Shown here: piece by piece, positions 16,429 through 25,501 of the stretch | Numbering within the stretch: the first letter of the stretch is position 1 | Layout: each line of letters opens with the position of its first letter | Source: Gordonia effusa NBRC 100432 | GTDB taxonomy: Bacteria; Actinomycetota; Actinomycetes; Mycobacteriales; Mycobacteriaceae | Direction: 5' to 3' | Length of the DNA: 64,000 nucleotides | NCBI RefSeq assembly: GCF_000241305.1 | Contig: NZ_BAEH01000121.1 | Coordinates: forward strand, 1-64,000 | Program-made: the position numbers and the translations under genes | Notes under the pieces: generated by a model | Database searches by the model: none | The model's input: the letters and a program-made list of their open reading frames with translations, nothing else | What the model was told of the DNA's origin: nothing

Positions 16429-17451
16429 ATGATCGAACGGACGGTCAATTTCGAACGCCTCCGCTACATGCGTTGCGGAACCTGCTCTCATGAGTGGGAG
16501 GTCAGCGCCGAGTGGCTCGACCGCTTCGACACGCGCGACCAGTCCTGTCCGGCGTGCGGGACCGATTGCACCAGTGAGCACCGCCCGAACTTCTGGGTCC
16601 GTCCACAGGACCCTGTTTACGACGACAGCACGGTTCGGAGCCTGTACTGGTACCACTCGTCGACGCACGCCGTCTGGCCAGGCCGGGATTTCGACCCCGC
16701 TGCGCAGCTGACTGACGTCGCCAAAGAGCGGATGGAGGAGAGCGGGCTGTCTCCTGGGACGGTCGAGCGCTGGGTGGCGGGCCAGAAGGCCAAAGCACTC
16801 CACGTCGGCACCTACGAGGCCGCCATCGAGAACATGCTCCGCAGGATGGACAGTCAGAGCGATGCGGGAAGTCAGTTCTACCTCCACCGAGTTCAGCTCC
16901 GGTCCGATTGCGTCATCGAGCCGGGAATACACGCAGAGCTACCCAGCCTCATGGGCGACGTGGAACTAAGCGCGAAGTGCGCCCCGGATGTCAACGTGTT
17001 CCGGTACGTTAACGTCCACGAGGACCCGTCCAACGTGTCGCTGGCCATCGAGATCGGCGCGGTATGGCGGGTCCAGTCGGTACCGATCCCCTTGGTCGTC
17101 AGCACTGACGACTCTGAGTTGCGCGTAGCCACAGCGCGTCTCCTTGCCGAAGCGGGGAAACACGCCGTAGAGGAGCCGCCGGAGGACGACGATGATCCAC
17201 ACGAACGGCTGCTGCGTCGCCACCGCAAACAGGTGACACCTCTCGCGGCCGAAGCCGGGGTGCTCCAAGACGAGGCAGCCGATCAGCTGCCGTGGCTATG
17301 GCGGGCCCGATTGAGCGTCGCGTTCGACGAGGCAAGGTTCGCCGCCGCCCCGAGCACGTTTCCCGCCAAGCTCATCGGTCTTGCGCGTCTATTCAGCGAT
17401 CCGCACGCGGTCATCGATACTCTCGCCGAGCAGCCGTGGCGGCGCGTGTAG
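16429..17451 (+). CDS. Zinc-ribbon protein with a possible ADP-ribosyltransferase-like domain
   Basis: The ATG at 16429 (MIERTVNFERLRYMRCGTCS) gives 340 residues. An N-terminal zinc ribbon is formed by CGTC (about residues 17-20) and CPAC (about 42-45). The following domain contains SLYWYHSSTHAVWP, then KALHVGTYEAAIENMLRRM and QFYLHRVQL, and then FRYVNVHEDPSNVSLAI. The succession of a YHS strand, an HxGT strand with helix, and a later Glu-containing strand reminds me of ADP-ribosyltransferase folds, but I cannot confirm it. The C-terminal 100 residues are helical and charged. It may be a toxin or modifying enzyme in the defence island. Confidence 0.6.
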   Translation: MIERTVNFERLRYMRCGTCSHEWEVSAEWLDRFDTRDQSCPACGTDCTSEHRPNFWVRPQDPVYDDSTVRSLYWYHSSTHAVWPGRDFDPAAQLTDVAKERMEESGLSPGTVERWVAGQKAKALHVGTYEAAIENMLRRMDSQSDAGSQFYLHRVQLRSDCVIEPGIHAELPSLMGDVELSAKCAPDVNVFRYVNVHEDPSNVSLAIEIGAVWRVQSVPIPLVVSTDDSELRVATARLLAEAGKHAVEEPPEDDDDPHERLLRRHRKQVTPLAAEAGVLQDEAADQLPWLWRARLSVAFDEARFAAAPSTFPAKLIGLARLFSDPHAVIDTLAEQPWRRV

Positions 17452-17585
17452 CTGCACCATGAGGAGGAGAGGCGGTGGCGGGCCGAGTTAGTCGGCCGCG
17501 TCGCCGAGCGTGTTGATCGCATGTCCCAGATCCGCGGTTCACCGGAACATCTCATCCGCCTCCACGCCGGTCAGGTCCTCGTCGT

Positions 17586-17623
17586 CGCGCACGGTGTCTA
17601 CTTACGCGCACGGTGCCTACTTA
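17586..17623. repeat. 19-bp tandem repeat
   Basis: CGCGCACGGTGTCTACTTA is followed at once by CGCGCACGGTGCCTACTTA (one mismatch). It lies in the 198-bp gap between two convergent genes, so it may be a slippage product or a binding site. The gap holds no other assignable feature. Confidence 0.6.
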
Positions 17624-17649
17624 ACAGCTTCGCCGCTCGCGTTCGCTCG

Positions 17650-18252
17650 TTATTCGCTGCTGTTACCGGTCAACAGTTTGCGACGACTGAGCGTCTCGTA
17701 GTGCTCCTGCAGGCGGCAGAATGCATCCTCGTCCTTCAGCTCAGGGAGACGGAGGGGCTTGTGCCCGTAGTTCTTGTGGAAGTCGTTGACGGCGATCTTG
17801 ATCGCATCGAGATGCCACTTCAGGAACTCAGCACGCTTCCTCGGGAGGACCCCCCGGAAGTACTTGACGCCCCACCACATAGGCCACTTGCTGCAGAAGG
17901 CCTTGACGGTGATAGCCGCATACTCGACGGCGTACAGGAGCGTGAAGTAGTCGTTGATCGCCTTCTCGCGCCTCTCCTTGGCGTACTCATCGATCGGCGC
18001 CGTTTGCTTGGACATCTGCCGGAAGAGCCGGTCGCGGGCAGCATTCGTACGCTCGCTGGTCAGCTCGCGATGGAGGTTGTTCAGCTGGACCTCCGCTTCC
18101 CGGCGCCTGCCGGCCATGCCCACGATGACGATGGTGGCAAGCCCGACCATGAGGGCGGTGAGCGGTCCGGAGAGCACCTGGGCCCACCAATACCCCGACG
18201 GTGGCTGCGGATCACTGGTCACAGCCTCAGAGGCAGCTATCATCACGCTCAC
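17650..18252 (-). CDS. Single-TM hypothetical protein
   Basis: The 200-residue protein has one membrane helix near the N-terminus (LTALMVGLATIVIVGMAG, about residues 31-48), then a coiled-coil-like stretch and a basic cytoplasmic domain (WPMWWGVKYFRGVLP, HLDAIKIAVNDFHKNYGHKP). The GTG at 18252 overlaps the resolvase stop by four bases (GTGA), so the two are coupled. Family not recognised. Confidence 0.6.
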   Translation of the reverse strand: MSVMIAASEAVTSDPQPPSGYWWAQVLSGPLTALMVGLATIVIVGMAGRRREAEVQLNNLHRELTSERTNAARDRLFRQMSKQTAPIDEYAKERREKAINDYFTLLYAVEYAAITVKAFCSKWPMWWGVKYFRGVLPRKRAEFLKWHLDAIKIAVNDFHKNYGHKPLRLPELKDEDAFCRLQEHYETLSRRKLLTGNSSE

Positions 18253-18830
18253 GACGCCACCTTCGTACCGGCGCGCTCGACGGCGCGGTAAACCGTCGCC
18301 CGGCTGACTCCGAAGTCCTCGGCCAGCTCGCCGACGGTGTGCTCGCCGGAGTGGAACAGTTCGACGAGACGCCGTTCCTGGTTGGTCGGGAGCTTAGGCT
18401 TCTTCCCCTTGAGCCGGCCTTTCGCCTTCGCGACGGCCATGCCCTCGCGGGTACGCGCACGGATCAGGTCGGCCTCGAACTCGGCGACCATCGCCAGTGC
18501 GTTGAACAGCAACCGGCCGGTCGGGTCGTCGGGATCGTGCGGGCTCTCGCCGATGCGGAGCTTCACGCCCTTCTCGGTCAGGCCCTTCACGATGTCCCGG
18601 GCGTCGGGCACGCTGCGGGCCAGGCGGTCGAGCTTGGTGACCACCAGTTCGTCGCCAGGACGGCTCGCCGCGGCTAACGCCTCGCGCAGACCGGGCCGAT
18701 CGCGGTTGGTCCCCGTGTAGCCGGGGTCCGTATATAGGTGCTGCTCGTCGACGCCGAGCTTGGTGAGGGCGTCGATCTGGGCGGTGAGGTCCTGCTCGTC
18801 GGTGGAGCAGCGCGCATAGCCGATCTTCAT
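18249..18830 (-). CDS. Serine recombinase (resolvase/invertase family)
   Basis: The 193-residue small serine recombinase carries the catalytic Ser in YARCSTDEQDL (Ser9), the motif TKLDRLARSVPDARDIV with active-site Arg residues (about 66-82), the EFEADLIRARTREGM helix, and a C-terminal helix-turn-helix (HTVGELAEDFGVSRATVYRA). Such enzymes resolve or invert DNA within transposons and plasmids. Full length, so probably active. Start ATG 18830. It is the only recombinase in island 2. Confidence 0.92.
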   Translation of the reverse strand: MKIGYARCSTDEQDLTAQIDALTKLGVDEQHLYTDPGYTGTNRDRPGLREALAAASRPGDELVVTKLDRLARSVPDARDIVKGLTEKGVKLRIGESPHDPDDPTGRLLFNALAMVAEFEADLIRARTREGMAVAKAKGRLKGKKPKLPTNQERRLVELFHSGEHTVGELAEDFGVSRATVYRAVERAGTKVAS

Positions 18831-19036
18831 GACTCAATCGTACGTTAGAGGTACTCTCATTGCGACTATCACCGGACGGGTCTTACGAGACTGTGCGACC
18901 TGGGCGGCCTGCCACCGGCCGGCCGCTCGGAGAGCGTCTCACTGAACGGGGACCGGCTTGCGGACATTCCGAAGTCACGACGAAGTCACGACGTGTCGAC
19001 CCGGTGGATACCTCGGCCAATGCCAGAATTGTCTGC

Positions 19037-20827
19037 ATGACTCGGATCGAGTGGACACGACTGTCTGGCGAGGAAGTCGAGGCGGTCGTCGGAATGCTGC
19101 TGTGCTCGCGATATCCCAATGCGTGGCGAGTGCGGCCTGGCCGCGGCGACGGAGGTGTCGACATTTTCGTCCCGCAAGATCCGGGCAGGCGCCGTCGAAA
19201 GGTATTCCAAGTCAAGCGGTTCGCGGAGAACCTGACGAACAGTCCGAAGCGGAAGATCGTGAGCTCGTTCAACCGGGTCGTAACGTCGGCCGAAGCGGAG
19301 GGGTGGGATATCGACTCGTGGACGTTGGTCATGCCGTTGGACCCGACGCCGGGCAATGAGGGCTGGTTCACGACTTTCACCGAATCAGCCGGGTTCCCTT
19401 GTGAATGGATGGGTCTGAATCAGGTCGAGTACTTGGTTAGTCAGAATCCGAAGGTGATCGACTACTACCTACGCGACGGTCGAGAGCGACTACAGGAACA
19501 GCTGGACCGGCTCGCAGGAATTATCGCGGGCCGCGAAGGTCGGTCGACGGGCGAGCCGCTTGAGCCCATCGATGTGAGAAACGATCTTCTGGACATATAT
19601 CAGGCTATCAACGAGTACGACCCTCACTATCGCTACGAAGTGTCGATGACGGCACAGCCCCCGGAACGTACGTCTGCACACCGTGCCGGACTGGTGGCGG
19701 TCTCCGGATACGGATCCGATTCTCACGGGTGGGTCAACGTCAGCATCTTCGTGACGTGCATGGCTGCGCTGGAAGAGCGTCCACTCACCGGCAATCTGAC
19801 GATCTACGCGCCCGAAGCCGGGACCGAGTTGGCCGAGCAGTATCGGAGGTTCCTCGATTACGGCACTCCGGTGGAGCTTCCAGAGGGGCAATCGGTGGTC
19901 GATTTCCCTCTTCCAGGCGGTCTTGGTGTTAGTAGCTCAGACGGAAGGCTCCAGATCGCACCTGTCGGTGACGACGGTGAGATCGAACCGCCGGCGAAAC
20001 TTGTCGTCGGGGTGCTGTCTCCTGCGGGTGAGACGATCGCGGAGGTGCAGGTAGAGAGGGTCGAGCGTACCCAAGGTCCCAACGGCGGATACCGGACGGT
20101 ATGGCGAGATGCTGCGGGGATGCTGCTGTTCGAGATTCTCGTCCCCAGCGATGCGTCGGGCACTGTGAACGTGAGCTTGGTGGGAGACTACGTTGGCCGA
20201 GCACCTGACGATGTCGTTGATGCGCTGGAGTTCTGGTCACATTCGCATAGGCCGAACTCAGTCGGGTTGTCTCGTGTCTACGGGCCGAGAGAGTACTCGA
20301 CAATGAGGTCCGGCGAACTGCCCCGAGAGCCCGACAGTGAGATGAAGTCGATCGCGCGAACTGCGCGAAACCTCAGTGTAATCCAGGTACATACGTCACA
20401 TCGACTGCTATTGCCATCAGGAATGACCCGGGCACAGGCGCTGGAGGTACACCGCATCGCGCAGATCATGTCGGGGAACGCAGTAAGAGGTACGTGGGCA
20501 GAGTTCGACGTGGTGCTACACGCTGGTGGGAATCTCGCGCTGGAAGTTGGCGACGAGATCTCGGTAGCGGTTGTTCAAGGTCTCGAACTTGAACTCGGCG
20601 GTGTGACAGTGTCCGTGGGCAAGGAGATTGCGCTACTGGAAGGGCGGGTCGCGGTGTTGACTGACACGAAGCTGAAGGTTGAGCCGCGTACAGGTGCCGA
20701 TGGCGACGTCGAGGTAGTCGAGCTCAGGTTCGACGGTTCGGAGGACGACGGTCGCGTCTTCTACAAGGCCCTGAATGACGCGCAGCAGGAGGCCAAATCA
20801 GTGAGGACCGGGGATCAGCTCACGTGA
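19037..20827 (+). CDS. Mrr-like restriction nuclease with large C-terminal region
   Basis: I take ATG 19037 (MTRIEWTRLSGEEVEAVVGM) as the start, since the frame upstream to 18860 reads like non-coding sequence; this gives 596 residues. The N-terminal 130 residues carry a PD-(D/E)xK nuclease of the Mrr type: GDGGVDIF supplies the Asp and KVFQVKRF the QxK. A DNA-end or target region (about 130-190) and a long beta-rich C-terminal part of unknown fold follow. Mrr-type enzymes cut modified DNA, so this may be a type IV-like restriction factor complementing the modification system next to it. Confidence 0.75.
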   Translation: MTRIEWTRLSGEEVEAVVGMLLCSRYPNAWRVRPGRGDGGVDIFVPQDPGRRRRKVFQVKRFAENLTNSPKRKIVSSFNRVVTSAEAEGWDIDSWTLVMPLDPTPGNEGWFTTFTESAGFPCEWMGLNQVEYLVSQNPKVIDYYLRDGRERLQEQLDRLAGIIAGREGRSTGEPLEPIDVRNDLLDIYQAINEYDPHYRYEVSMTAQPPERTSAHRAGLVAVSGYGSDSHGWVNVSIFVTCMAALEERPLTGNLTIYAPEAGTELAEQYRRFLDYGTPVELPEGQSVVDFPLPGGLGVSSSDGRLQIAPVGDDGEIEPPAKLVVGVLSPAGETIAEVQVERVERTQGPNGGYRTVWRDAAGMLLFEILVPSDASGTVNVSLVGDYVGRAPDDVVDALEFWSHSHRPNSVGLSRVYGPREYSTMRSGELPREPDSEMKSIARTARNLSVIQVHTSHRLLLPSGMTRAQALEVHRIAQIMSGNAVRGTWAEFDVVLHAGGNLALEVGDEISVAVVQGLELELGGVTVSVGKEIALLEGRVAVLTDTKLKVEPRTGADGDVEVVELRFDGSEDDGRVFYKALNDAQQEAKSVRTGDQLT

Positions 20828-20850
20828 GCGTCGTTCCTAGTGCAGCACCC

Positions 20851-21828
20851 TCATGCGTGCGGACCGAGGAAGCGGTCGCCGTTGAAGTGAATCATGTGGG
20901 TGGGATCTGAGGCGCACCAAACCTCGGTCTCCCACGCCAGGTCGGCGAGGAACTTCCGCATCGTGGCGCGGTCCGGGAAACAGGATACGTACACGAGGCC
21001 GGCCGTCGATCCGGCAAAGAGGGCCTGGAGTTCGCCGTGGCGCTTCGCGTCGACCGGTCCGTGGGTCGACGCTGCTTCCATGAGAAAGAGCCAATTCGTA
21101 TCGCGTTGGTAGACAACGAGGTCAGGCATCTGGCCATGTGTGTTGACGGTCACTCCGAGAGATGCAAGGGTGTCGACGTCGAAGTGCATCAGCTTTGCGT
21201 CGGCGTCGCCGATGTACAGCACTTCACCGCCTGGCACGAACAGCGCACAGAAGTCGTCGATCATCTGCTGGATGAGGACGTTCTGGCCACCTCCGCTCAG
21301 GGTGAGGCTCTTGCCACCTGGGAGTGTGACCGGGATTCGCGTCATCTCGCGAGCCGCCTTGTACTTCGCTAGGAGTCCGGGTGCGGTTTCAAGGTAACCG
21401 GAAACGGCCCCAGCGAACCCCTGCGTGCCATACATCCGGATCGCGGCGAGTGCTTCGGAATTGACCCGATAGTTGTTGTGGCTTGAGTTCGTGAGACGCC
21501 CGGGATCGTCGTCGTTGTAGATCACGAATCCTGCGTCCCGGAATTGGTGCAGGGTTTGGCGCCTCAATGTCTCCCGGGAATTGGGGGCGTAGACGTTTCC
21601 GTTGTTGTGCGCACGGAGGACATCTTCGTATCGACCGTTGACCCAGAGGCGGATACCGTCGACGGTCAGCATCGGGTTCTGCGCTTGCGACCAGTCTGAC
21701 GTCGGCTCGATCTGAAGCAATGCGAGCAGGATGAGTGCCGACCGGGTGTTCGTACGTACTGTGTCGAATCCGAAGGCTTCCAGAATCTCCTTGGCTTGGT
21801 CGAGTTTGAGGACGCCCGAGCGTGTCAT
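20851..21828 (-). CDS. Type II restriction endonuclease, BsuBI/PstI family
   Basis: The 325 residues show an N-terminal BsuBI/PstI helical domain and the C-terminal catalytic domain: LSGGGQNVLIQQMIDDFC, VLYIGDADAKLMHFD, MPDLVVYQRDTNWLFLMEA and GPVDAKRHGEL. The family cuts CTGCAG. The ATG at 21828 overlaps the methyltransferase stop (ATGA), a coupled modification-then-restriction order. It ends at 20851, close to the convergent Mrr-like gene. Confidence 0.92.
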   Translation of the reverse strand: MTRSGVLKLDQAKEILEAFGFDTVRTNTRSALILLALLQIEPTSDWSQAQNPMLTVDGIRLWVNGRYEDVLRAHNNGNVYAPNSRETLRRQTLHQFRDAGFVIYNDDDPGRLTNSSHNNYRVNSEALAAIRMYGTQGFAGAVSGYLETAPGLLAKYKAAREMTRIPVTLPGGKSLTLSGGGQNVLIQQMIDDFCALFVPGGEVLYIGDADAKLMHFDVDTLASLGVTVNTHGQMPDLVVYQRDTNWLFLMEAASTHGPVDAKRHGELQALFAGSTAGLVYVSCFPDRATMRKFLADLAWETEVWCASDPTHMIHFNGDRFLGPHA

Positions 21829-23270
21829 GCTGTCACCGCCATAGTCGTGAAGAGCGCTTCGACCGCTGCGTCAATGCCGCCCTGGTCGGTCGCTGCAACT
21901 TTGCCGAGTTCTCGTAGTTGCACGAGGGACGGGAACCGCATCTGCCGAAGGTCAGTTGCGTTCACCTGCGTGTGACCTGAGAAGACACGGAAGTAGCTGT
22001 CGAGCTGCGTCGAGTTGAGAAAGACTACGAGACCACGAGCCGTTTCCTCGTCGATTCCGTGGCCATCCTGATGGATGTAGTTGAGCTTGTTGTCGAACGC
22101 CACTGCGCCGGATGAGCGCCATAGCCCCGCGACGACGCGACGCCGCTCCTCTTTGGCCGAGAACCTCTTGATGAGGACGTAGGTTCCGCCGGGCACGAGC
22201 AACTTGGCGGCAGTCTCGGGGTCAGCGAGGAACCATTCGGGCTTCTTGGCTCTGACGGGATGCTGCGTCGTACCGTTGTGGAGGTGAGTGGGGTACACCA
22301 TGGGTGATGCGCCCTCGACCTGCTCGTGGTGGAGGAGCTCACGCGAGCGGAAATCAACAACACGCCCGGTCGACACGGTGAGGCTCAACTCGGCGAGTGT
22401 GTGAGAGACGTTGGCGGCCATCCACGCGACCGCCTCGGCATCGCGATCGGTCGCTGGTACATGGATGAAGTCCGGGGTGACGATGTCCGTATATGCAACT
22501 GTGCGTGACGTGGGTTCGGTTCTGTGGTCGTGCGAGGTGCCGACCCTCACACGTTCGGGGGTCCGCCCGACAGTTGCCGAGACGACGATCGATTCCTGGA
22601 GCACTCCGGTGTCGCCGAATACCTTCGATCTGCTCTCGAACGTGTGAATCGCGTCGATACCGGCCGTGTCGACGAACTCACGGCGGAACGACGAGTAGTA
22701 GGTGCCATTCATCCATGAGCGTGGCGTGATCGCGACCTGCTGCCCATCTTTATCGAGCAGGCGCAACCCGAGCGCTAAGAACGCTGCGTAAATGTTCGGA
22801 ACGGATATGCCCGCCGCGCGCAGCATATTCTGCGGAGCGCTCCCGGTACGGAGCTTTGCGTACGGAGGGTTCTGGATCACCAGGTCATAGCGCGTCGACG
22901 TGCTGATAGCCCAGCTCAGGAAGTCCCGAGGCACCACATCGAAAGTTGCTCCGGTGAACTCAGATACGTCCGTGAGCGTCTCCGACAGCACCGGGTGGAG
23001 GACCGGATCGTCCTCGACCGCCGTAATTCGCAACTCCAGATCCGGTCGTTCAGATTGCAGGCGCATGGCAAGTGCCGCGGTAAGAATTCCACTGCCTGCT
23101 CCGGGGTCCAAGATTCGAACGCAGCCGCCAGCCGGCACCCGGGGCAACCCGGCAAGGATGCGCGCAGCTTGGAGTGGCGTGAAGTACTGGCCACGGGCTG
23201 ACTGATCTTCAGCGTTCAACCTTGCGAGCGCAGCAGTGCGGCGCGACTCCGCGCGTTCGAGCAAATCCAT
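21825..23270 (-). CDS. N6-adenine DNA methyltransferase of the BsuBI/PstI-type system
   Basis: ATG 23270 (MDLLERAESRRTAALARLNA) is preferred; the open frame extends 29 codons upstream but without family character. The 481 residues include QYFTPLQAARILAGLP, the SAM-binding motif ILDPGAGSGILTAALA and the catalytic NPPYAKL. A target-recognition C-terminal half (LLVPGGTYVLIKRFSAKEER) follows. It modifies the adenine in the site recognised by the coupled endonuclease (CTGCAG is the family specificity; not proven here). Confidence 0.92.
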   Translation of the reverse strand: MDLLERAESRRTAALARLNAEDQSARGQYFTPLQAARILAGLPRVPAGGCVRILDPGAGSGILTAALAMRLQSERPDLELRITAVEDDPVLHPVLSETLTDVSEFTGATFDVVPRDFLSWAISTSTRYDLVIQNPPYAKLRTGSAPQNMLRAAGISVPNIYAAFLALGLRLLDKDGQQVAITPRSWMNGTYYSSFRREFVDTAGIDAIHTFESRSKVFGDTGVLQESIVVSATVGRTPERVRVGTSHDHRTEPTSRTVAYTDIVTPDFIHVPATDRDAEAVAWMAANVSHTLAELSLTVSTGRVVDFRSRELLHHEQVEGASPMVYPTHLHNGTTQHPVRAKKPEWFLADPETAAKLLVPGGTYVLIKRFSAKEERRRVVAGLWRSSGAVAFDNKLNYIHQDGHGIDEETARGLVVFLNSTQLDSYFRVFSGHTQVNATDLRQMRFPSLVQLRELGKVAATDQGGIDAAVEALFTTMAVTA

Positions 23271-23547
23271 AGGGGTAACCCTACTGAGCGCCACCGACAA
23301 TCGGCCGGGAGGACACGTCGGTAGCGCCCGGCCAACAAGGGGATGGTGCCATGTCATCCATGCCAGAGAGCTGGCACGCCGGGCCTGGTCCAGGACTTAC
23401 CCGGTGAAGGTGTCCATGGCTGCGCGGCTCGACCGACAGGGCGCCGCTCAGTTGAGTTGTTACATACCGAGCAGACGACGAAGCGCCGGTGCATGACGTG
23501 AGTTCTCCACAGCACACATGAGTGTCCCTAGCCGTCACTACAGTCGC

Positions 23548-23571
23548 ATTAGAGGGCCCATTAAAGGGTTC
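23548..23571. repeat. Arm-like repeat at right end of island 2
   Basis: ATTAGAGGGCCCATTAAAGG plus GTTC is the counterpart of 13642-13665 (21 of 24 identical, same orientation). The rest of the 347 bases between the methyltransferase start and the tRNA-Lys end holds a terminator and no gene. Confidence 0.6.
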
Positions 23572-23604
23572 AGACCCCTACCAGATTTCTCCGGTAGGGG
23601 TCTG
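23571..23604 (-). terminator. Terminator after tRNA-Lys (island-supplied)
   Basis: CAGACCCCTACC pairs with GGTAGGGGTCTG; on the minus strand it is followed by a short AACCCTTT tract. Confidence 0.75.
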
Positions 23605-23617
23605 AACTGCTGTGCTT

Positions 23618-23691
<74 letters not shown>

Positions 23692-23855
23692 ATGTCATCA
23701 GCACTGTTTGTGCCTGGAAAACATTAACAGCAAGTACGCCTCAATGTGAAATCGCCTGGTCAATCACCATTGCGATCGGCCCGACCAGGGGTCATATGCC
23801 GCATCGAACACGCACTGGCGCAACATCATTCGACGCCGCGGCACCCGACGAAAAC

Positions 23856-23889
23856 GCCCCACGTCAGTCTGCTCGGACCGACGTGGGGC
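23856..23889 (-). terminator. Terminator of the downstream L,D-transpeptidase gene
   Basis: GCCCCACGTC pairs with GACGTGGGGC, and GTTTT follows on the minus strand, 23 bases after the ldt stop at 23912. Confidence 0.8.
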
Positions 23890-23911
23890 ATCTTCTAAGA
23901 GAGCGCTTCGC

Positions 23912-25108
23912 CTACGCGTTGCCCTTCTTCCATTTGGACCACGGGATATTCCAGTCGCCCAGGCCGTCGTCGCCGGGCAGTGGCGGACCGACCGTATTCT
24001 TGACCTGCACGACGTCGCCGCGCAGCGCGTTGTTCAAGAACCATTCGGCATTGGCTGGACTCACGTTGAGGCAGCCGTTACTGACGTCATCGACGCCCTG
24101 GTCGCCAAGCGACCACGGCGCGGAGTGAAGGTAGATCCCGCTGAACGACATCCGGCTCGCGCTGTAGACCACTTCCTTGTAGCCCTCGGGCGAATTGACC
24201 GGCACGCCGTAGGTCGAGGAATCCATGATGACGCTGGGTACACGCTCGGCAACCATGTAGATACCGGTATTGGTCGGCGTCGAATCCTTACCCATCGACG
24301 TCGGCATCGTCTTCACGACTTTGCCGTTGACCGCGATCTTGATCTGGTGCGTGCGATCGTCAGCGGTGGCGATCAAACTCCGACCGACTTTGAAGCTCGT
24401 CGTCAGATTGTTTTGACCGTAGGTGCCGCCCCCGAGGTCGATTCCCTTGGTACGCACATCAACTCGAACCTTGGTCCCCGGCTTGAAGAAGTGCTCGGGC
24501 CGCCAACGGACCATCGAATCGGTGATCCAGTAAAAAGCCCCCTCGACCCCTGGGTCGGTGGTGACCTTGATCGCGTTCTCCGCGTTGCGCTTGTTTTCGA
24601 TCGGAGCATCGAAGTTGATCGCGACCGTCTGCCCGACACCAACCGTCTCACCGTCATCGGTGATCGACGTCGCGTTGGCGAAATTCGACGCCGAACTCGT
24701 CGTGAAACTGATCTTGCGGGCGTTCTCACCGTCGACGCCGCGTGCAGCGGCGGTCAGTGTGTACTTGGCGCCATAGTCGAGCGAGTTGGCACTCACCCAA
24801 CTAGCACCGTCGGGCGACGTTTTGCCTTTAACCGGGCCGTCGGGTCCAGTTACCGTTACCCCAGCCAGATCGCCGTTGTGCGAGGTGACCGTGATCGGCG
24901 CACCCGGCATCACACCGACAGCCGAATCACGTAGCGGTTTGTTCTGCCATCCGGTCACATCGAGTTCCGGCTGCGAGACAGCGCTGAACGATCTAACCGA
25001 GTTGACGACGTCGCTGTAGGACGGGGACTTGGAGCAGGAGGCGAGCGCCGTCGCGGTCACCCCAACGAGGGTGACCGCGATGGCAGCTTTAAGACGACGA
25101 GCTGTCAC
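23912..25108 (-). CDS. L,D-transpeptidase, lipoprotein (LdtB/LdtMt2-like)
   Basis: The 398-residue lipoprotein has signal MTARRLKAAIAVTLVGVTAT and lipobox LASC (Cys near 25). Two Ig-like domains (about 50-235) precede the YkuD catalytic domain with GIYLHSAPW and SNGCLNVSPANAEWF. The usual SHGC is SNGC here: the catalytic Cys is present, but the neighbouring His is replaced by Asn, unlike its paralogue at 10883-12100. Position next to tRNA-Lys, DUF3618 and bcp matches the M. tuberculosis Rv2518c (ldtB) neighbourhood. GTG 25108 overlaps the DUF3618 stop (GTGA), so the genes are coupled. Confidence 0.93.
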   Translation of the reverse strand: MTARRLKAAIAVTLVGVTATALASCSKSPSYSDVVNSVRSFSAVSQPELDVTGWQNKPLRDSAVGVMPGAPITVTSHNGDLAGVTVTGPDGPVKGKTSPDGASWVSANSLDYGAKYTLTAAARGVDGENARKISFTTSSASNFANATSITDDGETVGVGQTVAINFDAPIENKRNAENAIKVTTDPGVEGAFYWITDSMVRWRPEHFFKPGTKVRVDVRTKGIDLGGGTYGQNNLTTSFKVGRSLIATADDRTHQIKIAVNGKVVKTMPTSMGKDSTPTNTGIYMVAERVPSVIMDSSTYGVPVNSPEGYKEVVYSASRMSFSGIYLHSAPWSLGDQGVDDVSNGCLNVSPANAEWFLNNALRGDVVQVKNTVGPPLPGDDGLGDWNIPWSKWKKGNA

Positions 25109-25326
25109 TTCACCACTTTCCGCACCAGCAGAAGCAGAATGAGCGCCCCGACGCCCGCGGCCGAGTACTTCACCGCAGGATGGTTCAAGGTTACGAGCGC
25201 CTTGCTCTTTGCGTCGTCGGCGAGTCGCTGTGGATTGGCTCGCTCGGCGAGTGCATCCAGCGTGTTCGCCAGGTCTTCTCGCGCACGCGCGATGTCCTGT
25301 TCAATGCGTTCGGTGTTCCCGCCCAC
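25105..25326 (-). CDS. DUF3618 membrane protein
   Basis: GTG 25326 has GAGGAGG six bases upstream, giving 73 residues; the longer open frame is unsupported. A DUF3618 amphipathic part (NTERIEQDIARAREDLANTL) precedes one C-terminal membrane helix (AAGVGALILLLLVRKVV). The family is common in Mycobacteriales (M. tuberculosis Rv2520c at the same locus). Role unknown, perhaps an envelope-associated scaffold. Confidence 0.85.
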   Translation of the reverse strand: MGGNTERIEQDIARAREDLANTLDALAERANPQRLADDAKSKALVTLNHPAVKYSAAGVGALILLLLVRKVVK

Positions 25327-25501
25327 GGACGGCCTCCTCGTTGCAGAAGAAAGTAGGGCCGCGGTGCCGGCCCCACGAAATTGTTTCAACCACCTGATGC
25401 TACAGGCTCGACAACGTGCGCCGACGCCCACGTTTTCCACACCCTGGCGGGTCCGCACCGCTGACAACTGTTGATCGGGTACATGGTTTAGCCTAGCCAC
25501 T

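Noticed and set aside
17521..18291. 256-residue plus-strand ORF over the one-TM gene and the resolvase end
   Set aside because: It is mostly antisense to two better supported, overlapping genes; only its first 40 codons lie in free sequence.
18249..18830. Integrase responsible for the tRNA-Lys insertion
   Set aside because: It is a short serine resolvase/invertase; tRNA 3'-end insertion is typical of tyrosine integrases, none of which is visible.
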